Of a stretch of 64,000 bases of DNA, positions 46,401 to 56,316 are shown piece by piece. The notes under the pieces are model-generated. The model worked only from the letters and a program-made list of their open reading frames with translations. It did no database searches and had not been told where the DNA came from. Each line of letters opens with the position of its first letter. The first letter of the stretch is position 1. Both the position numbers and the translations under genes were made by a program. Source of the stretch: Pomphorhynchus laevis (Eukaryota > Acanthocephala > Palaeacanthocephala > Echinorhynchida > Pomphorhynchidae); the NCBI GenBank assembly GCA_012934845.2, contig WNNJ02001223.1, positions 62,001 through 126,000 of the forward strand, given 5' to 3'.

Positions 46401-49400
46401 TAATAAATAGCAGACGTTGTATCAGAATAAGAATTAGAGGTCATCAGGAGGAACTGCTATGCTATCAGGTTTCGGCCCATAACTAATCTACCCAACATAG
46501 CAGCGGGGTCAAATACGCGCTAATGATGTATTTCCTCTGATAAAATTTGATATTTCAGTGTACCTTATTCTAATACAAACCATATTGTTTATTACATATC
46601 TATAAAACAATTTCGCTTAATATTTTAAATAAATTTTTAATAATATTTCGCTGTTTTGCATATTGTAAAATTATAAAAAAAAAGAAAAAATCCATTAATC
46701 TTGCTTGGAAATTAGTATAAAAATAATGTCATTTCAAGAATACATAGTTTTAGTATTTCTGACAGAGGTTATATTACCGGGAAAACAAAATTCACAGGTT
46801 AATAATAAATTGTCAGTAGAGCAAATCAGATCAGATAACTGAGTCTACGTATTTTATACGATATAAAAATTAAAAATAAAGATAAATAATAAATAATTAT
46901 AAAATATTTTATACAATTTATATTTTTATTAAGTTATAATTTAAAATAAAAATCAATTTTTATGAATTAACTAATAAATAACAGACGATGTATAAGAATA
47001 AGGATTAGAGGTCAATCCTTAAGGATTAGAGGCCAATTAAGGATTTAATTTAAAGACTATAGCTAGCACTTGTAGAAAAGTTGTTTACATTTTGATAAAA
47101 TATCTATGAAAATAAAATAAAACCTATTTTTATGCTCTATTTGTTAAGTGATGATATAGTAAAGACGGTATAGTGAAAGCAATTTAGTGTTTGAACACTT
47201 AATAGTAAAGATGTTTAAAAAATTAAATTAAATTATTTATCATACAATTACATAATTATTGAACAATATCATTTAAGGACTGTTTAGTAAATAATTCCAA
47301 AACGAATTTGCTTATCTTGGAACATCTATTAATTTGTGTTTTAAATCCCAAATCCCTTTTGCTTATAAACATCGGGTTTTGTTATCAATATAGTCTTATC
47401 GACTTTTTAGTATTTTACTAAATATACTTGTAATGTTATGGTTTTCCATTTTAGGTCAACTTGGGTCATTTGAACGATAAAATTGCCTCAATGCAAGCAG
47501 TCACTGCTAATTTGGTTCTTGTACAGGTGCCGTAGTTTTACACGTCATTTTCATTTACTATTTCTTTTCAAAGAAATGCTCAATGAGTTACTGAATTGGG
47601 TTAATTTGTATAATAAATTGAATTTGTAATTTGATTGTAATAATTGAGTTTGTAATTTGTATACATACATAGTATTTGTATGTACATAGTATATACTATG
47701 TACATACATACATAGTATATACATACATAGTATTTCATTTCGAATTTTTTGTTCGACGTTTAATATTGTAATTTCATAATTACTAGTGTCATCAAATCAG
47801 TTTACTGCATCTACGTATTTGGTACTATATATGTAAATTTGGAAATAACTCTCTTAATCTTAATATTTTATATTATTTACATTTATACAAATTCATATAT
47901 TTTTTTACTCACGAGTTGAAATTTATTTTTTAATACTTTGTTGATATTTTACTATTTTCTGCTTGATGTTATTTTTATAGTAACCTAGTTTAAAATATGC
48001 ATCTATTAAATTATTTAAATGATTTTGAAGAAAGCCAATATCATTACACATTGTTGCAATTCTTAAAATTTCATTATTTAATGTATTATATTGCATTTTA
48101 TAGCTTTAGAATTTTTCAGAACCTAAAAGTTTAAGAGCTTTAATACACCATGTTTGTTTGAAAAAGCCAAAAAGGCGAAACGTCAACGAAGTAATCGTTT
48201 TTTTTATTGTTGCAATTGGTGGTGTTACCTAATAAATTTATAAAAAATACGATCTAAAAAGATCCCACATAAGGTCTATGCCTGCAATTCTTTATATATA
48301 ATCATCCTAGATTTTATGGAATGTTTTCTAATATAAAGCGTCCAAGAAATTTTAAGACATGAATACTTAATTGGAGTATGTTGCTCGATTTGTTGAAAGC
48401 TATTTACACATAATTACGATATAGTAAATAGTATTTTAATCCGTAAATTATAATTCGAAGAAGTTTATTTTATTTTGCTATTTTTATTTCAAACAATTTA
48501 ACAATTTAACAAACTATATACTATATCGTTGTCCTATTACCGACACACTTAATGAGCTTATAATTAGCTCTTATTTTGCTTTAATTAAATCACTAAGACT
48601 CAATTGTATAGTAGATAGATCGAAATGATTGACAGGATTTAGAATCGTACTTAATGCATTTTTTTATTCAGAAGTTGCTATTAATTACTTTTTTTTTATA
48701 AAAAATTCATATTCACTATGTGAAGCGAATGATAAGCATTTGCTTATCTTTATCTTTTTTAGCGTGAAAAGCACAATCGCCATCATAAACAATTTATTTG
48801 CTACTTTTTGCCTACAATATTACAACAAATATAAAATTTATAATACATATTTTTTAGGTTAGTAAGTACTATATATTTTCTTAAGGTCCAAGCTGTTGTT
48901 GTGTCATTTGTCGCTTCATTTGTCTGTGTTATTTTGGCTTACATGTCGAATAACACAGTTGGTTTTAAGCAAATGATTATCGTTTTGTCGTCAAGTTGCT
49001 CTACCGCTTCGGTTGCTGGTCTAATGACTGGTAAGTACACTGTGTTACCTTGTAACCTATTTAACTTTGTACTGTTCCTAGATGCTAATTAAATTAAATC
49101 AGATGTTTTTAGGCTTGATTATTTGTGGGATTATACTTCTGTCCCACTTTTACAATTTTAATCCTGATAACTTGGCAACACCTCTTGCCGCTGGACTTGG
49201 TGATCTCACAACACTACTCGTTCTTATTGGTGCTTGTTCGTTTTACACATGGGCTTTCGGTAAGTTCGCATTAGTACACATTTAAATTCGTCATACATTA
49301 GTATATATATTTACAATCTTGCTTTGCATAAGTAGTTGATAATTATTTACAATATCGTGGATCTGATTTCGCAAACTTAAATATCTTTTAAATATATTCA

Positions 49401-52400
49401 ATAAATTGTAACCTCTATAAATCTATGATGAAAATATAATTTATTTGGTCACTTTGCTACCCGGCATTGGGCTACACAAAATAATCAAATTTACATATAT
49501 CAAGCAAAATTTATAAGCAATCAAATATTCAATGTTTTATTATTAGCGAAATTGCCGATATCGTTTAAGTTCATCTTTGAAAGGTAAGAACAGGAAAAAA
49601 TTTGAAGTAGGGAACAACGAGATTTGAAACAGTAAATACATCGGTATGTCGATGTGCAATTATGAACGGGGATGCGAATATTGCAAAACATGTCATGATA
49701 ACCGTGGAATGAAACTCTCCAGATTAGCAGTATCTTTATCGAATGTGGATTTCTTCAATTGGTCTGAGGGAAGGCTGGAATACAATCGTATTTTGCATTT
49801 AAACAAGAAATCTCACAACGAAAGTGCTCTAGATTCTTGAGAAATTCTGGAGTTTGCGAAGGTGAAGGAGTTTACTCAGATTTATATATATAAATGAAGT
49901 ATCTCGGACAGCCCTACTATTACCGTAGATGAGCACTTATACAACACACTAATTACTCATTTCACGAACCTCCATAGGCAAGTGTCATACTTTATAATTG
50001 TATTTGCAATATTTATGTAACCCCGGTTGCTTTATTTATACACTCTAACAAATATAACATTCTATGTTAAACAGATATATTGCTTCAGTGAAAATACACC
50101 TTTCGTGTGCATTTATTGTCCATCATCTTTTGAGAGATCATAAACTGTTAGTAAATGAAATAAAATAAACAAATATTCACATAATACCAGTTTCATTGAA
50201 ATAATAACATCGCATATTAAAATATAATTGAATTAAAACAATTTTCATATAATATAATTTTCTATATTTCTACTTAGTTCTTTGTTCTAATTTTTAAATA
50301 TAAATAGATGCAAACAGTGTTACCATTTGTTCAATGCATAATTTTTAAATATAATCTGCCGACGATTATCGGTATTTCAATCGATTTTGATTTAGACGTT
50401 TGTGTTGTTTTTATTTTAGATGCGGCACGATGGATTATTGCCGTGATTATGACAGCCCACTGTATTTTATTTATACCTATGCTGGTATATTCATATCACA
50501 ATAGTTGGTCTCGTCCAACTTTAATACACGGATGGACTCCTATATTTTCTGCTATGCTAATAAGCAAGTAAGTTGCCTATGTATTCTCAAGTTGTTTTCG
50601 TTTTACTTTTTTGATTCACTGATTTAGATATCGTTCGTGTTTGTAAAAGCAACTTTCTTTAAGTATTAAAAAAATCATTTTTTAATTTTAGCTTATAAAA
50701 AATCATTGAAAATTGAAAACATTGAAAACAAGCTCTCGATTAAAACAGTCAGGTTTCGTAATTATACATAATGTAACGATAAAAACTAGTTTGCTTTATC
50801 GAGCTAAATCATACCGTGTTAAAATTAGTTTATACTTTTATTACTCTCAGTTATTTAATTAAGTTATTGTTATGTTGAGCAATCAAATTAAAAATAATAT
50901 ACGATTAGATTATAAAGTTGAAAATTTCACACAAGTGTATTGTGTTCTTACTTAAATTATTGTCGACCAAATCATACCAATTAAACAAACCAAGATGATT
51001 TCGTAGTTTTATAAACTAAAATAAAGAATCACAGCATATCATTGATGTCATCTTAAGATACAAGAAATTATTTAGTTTGTAGCTAAAGATGTTAGCAGTA
51101 GCTGCCGAAATATTGTAATTATTTTAGATGTAAATATGTTTTTTGTTCTTTTAAACTGAAATTATAAAAACTGGAATATTTGTAGATATTTTTAACCACA
51201 CTAGACACTTAGGCACTTCTCAAATAGAGAATAAAATAGCATAAATTAATTTTGCACTATTTTATTGAACACTTTTAGTGTAATTAAGTGAGAACGATAT
51301 ACAAGAAAACTGATAATAATTAACTGATGATAATTATTGAATGTTTTCAATCAAATCGTCACTGCCTTATTTTCTGTTTGAAATCGATTTCTATTATTTT
51401 AATAATAATAATTTAAAGAACCCAGAATATTTAGATATTTTTCAATGATCAATTTACCGTCCTTTTCAAAGTTTAAATCAAACGGTTCGTAATAGTTCGG
51501 ATAAGCTTCTAATTACTGGTTACTTTGAATAGTTTTGATAGAACTAATTTAAAATTGTTGAGTTGCTTTCTGAAAATATAGATGATACATTTTGCTTAGG
51601 CCGAAAAGATTAAATAGTAATATCTTTTTTTTTGACAAGAAGATATTATAGAATTTTCTAAAGCAGATGTTTAAAGCAGATTTAAAAGTATTGTGTATGG
51701 AACAATGAAATTTTGTATATCATGATCTATTATTTTTATAATACATATTATTTTCATTCATTCGGACAATGAATGCCAGTTGCATATTAGCCACTAAGTT
51801 ACATTATTCATGTGTCATTTGTTTATTGCTCTTATTTGCTTAAATTGCTTCTTTCAAAAGAATTTTATCTAGTAAAGTGTAGTAATTTGTTTCTGTTAAA
51901 TTGTTTTAAATTGTAAATTATAAATTGTCTTTAGTTGCACCGGATGGATCCTTGAGCATGCATCGTCAAGATACAAGAATTTGGTGCTGTTTCTTGTTGT
52001 AATGAATGGTAAAGTTGTTGTACTTTTAAACATTTGTTCAATTTTCGTTCAATTATGTTCCCAATTATATCCTATTATTTATTTGACTAGTGACCTACGC
52101 ATTGTGTGTTTATATAAACTGGCATTCGTATCTTAATGTACTCCAAGAGCACACAGTTAGGCGTGCACCTCTTTTGCTACATGACTTTGCTCAATGATTG
52201 CCGTCTTTAAGATTTTCAGTTTAAGATGTTCTATTTCTAATTGATTGATTTTACTACAAACAGTACATTTTTTCCATAGATAGCAAGAAATCTTCGTTTT
52301 CCCATTATTCAAACTGGGGAATCGTTAAGCCCTAATTATTTCGTAAGTAAAATTTTTTCATTTTTAAGGTATCCGGCGCATTGTTTTCGCTCTATAGGGC

Positions 52401-55400
52401 ACTAGTCTATTCTTGCAAACATTAAATTAATATGTTTTAAACATTAATATTAATATTTAATATTATATTAATATTTTTAGGTAAATTAACACGATATATC
52501 TATATTTGCCATGAGGTAATATTTACATACAGTAATAAATTAATATGGTTTGTATTTTAGAATGATGTATATAATAGGTTTTAGTTGATAGGTATTTATA
52601 TATATTTTCATTAATATTTCAATTACCTTCGGCTGTGATCACCTGCATACTCAATATTATATTAAATTAAGTAATGATTACCAGCAACACTATTGCTGGT
52701 ATTTTTTTTACTTAATTATGCATATGTCTTTCACGCTATTAACATGGATATGGAATAAAGATGTTCATAATCAGTATCAACTAGTCCATATTTTGACGGT
52801 CGTCATCTCTTTATTATAGCTGGTTTATTAACTGCGACTGTGTATATTTTTTTCATGTTTTATACACTGTATTTCAAACTATCTGATTTTTTTCACGCTA
52901 CAACTGTTCGAAATACTTTTTTTCATGTATATACTTCCATACATTTTTAACATTCTTTGCAAGGCACTGGAGGGAACATTGTTTCTGTACAAGCCAGTCG
53001 TTTATGCACTAAATTGGGTAAAATTAATCAGATGCTAGCAATCGCTGACGAACAACGACTTCAAACAATCAGTGCTTACTTATCCGTCCAAGTCGCTCAG
53101 AAACAACGATGCAAGAAAGATAGATTGCGTATTCTTCGTAGCTCTTACAATGAAGATGTTAATCAATTTAAACGTCTTCTATGGGGAACATGTAAGAAAA
53201 ATTTACTTATCCAATGTAATATTATTTCTAATGCGCCATGGTATTTCTAAAATTTAGTCATCAAATGCAGTTTGTTTTTTAATAGCTACTTTTCAGCCCT
53301 ACACAATGGCAATATTTAAATCTTTTGATCTAATATCGTAGATACATACTAAAATATGTATATTATTTTGTGTAAATAATAAATTCATTTCTAGATTTTT
53401 GATTTGTTTGTAATTCTGTTTATTAAAAATACATACGAATTATCTTTATAATCGTAGATGATAACAACATTTTTCTATTGTACTTTGATTAATTATCTCA
53501 TATATCTTGCCGTTGCTTGACTCTTATTGAATATACTCTATTATAGTCGCTAAATATAATTTATGCGTTTTATAACTCTCTCTCTATTGTTGTGTTCCCA
53601 CATCAGATAAAGTAAAGAAAAAAAATCATCATTTAAATCGTATTTTTTCAATTTACATAATGATATCTTCTTCAGCGTATTGCAATCACAAAAGATTTTC
53701 TTTCCGAACGTTCGGATTAAGAAAATAAATAAATTCATTTGTGTTTTATTAATGAAGTGATAATTTTTTAAATAGTTAATAATTATCCATTATTAATAAA
53801 AAGTTATTGGAGCTGGATCGATGAAAGAATGAAAATTTCACTTGATATTTCGCTAACTTCTTCTAGCATCTTCAGAAAATTACTTATAATTTTCTGAAGA
53901 TGCTAGCAGCAGTTAGCGGAATATCAATAAAAAAATATTTTTTCTCTGAGCCAACTTCTATAATTCTTTCAGTGATAATTAATCAATTAAGCAAATAAAT
54001 TTCGGAATTGAAATCATAGCTGATCTTATAGCTGATAATTATAACTGATAGCCTATTTGATATATACTGCTGAATCCACGTTTCATCAAATTTATTATTG
54101 TTAATATTAAAATTAAATATGTTCTAGGGAAAGGGGGTATAAGTCAGCAATCACATCGGATGACTGTCATAATATTATAATTTTTCCTTTAATATTCCGT
54201 ATTATTGTCGCTATATAAATGTCTTTGTGATTCAACTCTCCTTAAAAGTTATTTTCTGTAAAATCTGAATAAAAGATAATCGAAAATATAATATAAGCTG
54301 CAGAGGCTTTATGCATCATCAAATTACATTGTAGTTCTAATGTAACATTCAAAATATCACATATTTCTATAACTTAAATATTGTATCATATTATCACAGT
54401 CTTTTTGACAAGTTGTAAATTAAACTTCATCATTTTCTATTTATCTTTCAATTAGCCAGAATTACATTGGTCCATTCCAATAGGGAATCGATCGTAAAAA
54501 TATTGCTATTGATCAGCTTGAACTAATTACATTTTATTTTTTGCAGCATCCGAAGCCAAGGCCGCCCGAATACTAATTCTGATTGTAATTCCAAGTCACA
54601 TCGCTTTGCTTACAGTATCTTGGCTATTCCCACATGGACGTTTTCATTTCACATTTATTTTTGTGGTCATCTATCTTGTAGCTGCTTTAATACAGGTGCG
54701 ATATTCTAAAATACATTTTCTATCGTAATTACAATTGCAGTCGGATTTGATTTGTACAATTGTATTTCATTTGATAATCGCTTTATCTGATAATTACACA
54801 CTCAGTTAAAATATAGATTATAGGTCGAAACCTATAATCTATCAAATCTTACAGATGTTAGTTTTTTTGATGTACTGATTTCTACAAATATTGATTGTAT
54901 TATTTTGCTAAATTGTATCCTAAAACATCTATGCACTTGTCAGTAGATCGAAAGGAGACAGACTAACAACGACATATATAACACCATCACATAGAAACGC
55001 AATAATAGTTTTGAGGAAGAGATTGGTTTAACAGTTTAATGTTCAACTTTGGAATGTATAGATATGTATATATAAATTTTTGTTTTAAAATATTTCATTT
55101 AACTTGATTGCATCTATGAGCTGAAATTGTTCTGGTTGTGGGACGAATTTATCCTCACAGGTATTGTTCCTATTCTTTATACAGCAGGACGCTACTAATC
55201 ACCCAGGCTGATTAGTAGCGTCCTGCTGTATCACCCATATTGAGTAGTAGTGTTTTGCTGGATCACGAATAGGAACAATATCTGCGAGGATAAGTCGTGC
55301 CACAACCAGGACGAAACGTTTCATGTTGAAACTGGAAATGAACTACGTCTACTTGCTTTACGTGTGCGCACCTTGATCCAATGAACTCAAGCCATTCTTA

Positions 55401-55911
55401 ATCGAACTCAAACACAATGCTAGACACATGCTTAGTCCTTATGAAACTCACCAGTAGCGTGAGCTATTATCCATTATAATGATGGATAATCCATTATCAC
55501 TTTATTCATTATCACTTTAATTTACAGTGACATAAATATATTTATGTAGTTCTCTGCTGATCTATAAATAGATCCCATTATATTTTTAATAAGTAGGAGT
55601 TGAAAAGCAGTTCAGTATGCAGGAGGGATTGCATTTATATTTTAAAAAGTTTCGTATTGAAACTTGGCACGAACTACATCTACTCGATTTACGTGTGCGT
55701 CCAATCATCCTATGAATTTAAACCATGAGTATTCAAACGTAGGCATAATGATAGTCACATGTTTCGTCCTAATGGGACTCATCAGTAGCATAAACATGTC
55801 TCCCATCCCCTGCCACCGTAACACACAATATCACAAGTATTTGATTTAGTTCTTAACTGATAACTACATATATATGTCATTTACAGCAGTTCATATATTG
55901 TTTACCAACTT

Positions 55912-55947
<36 letters not shown>

Positions 55948-56277
55948 CGAATAGTTGCTAGGTCACACGAGGTGACTTTCGCATTGGAAACCAGCTACAG
56001 AATCCTTCCTTCATGATATCCAATTCCATACACCCTTATGAGCCCGGGGCTACCAACATGTGGCAAAAAGCGGGCGAAACGAAAACGGTTGTGGCAATGG
56101 CGCCGTTAGTAGTCAGGGTGTATGGAATTGGATATCATGAAGGAAGGATTCTGTAGCTGGTTTTCAATGCGAAAGTCACCTCGTGTGACCTAGCAACTAT
56201 TCGTTACATAAATAAGAATCCATCAAAGGATCACCAGTCCCGATTCCAATCGATCTTCATGATCTCAAACGGTAAAA

Positions 56278-56316
<39 letters not shown>

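Noticed and set aside
49646-49840. 64-codon frame in SLC41 intron 6 with several Cys residues
   Set aside because: No family resemblance, and no splice sites that would fit it between exons 6 and 7, whose phases already agree without it.
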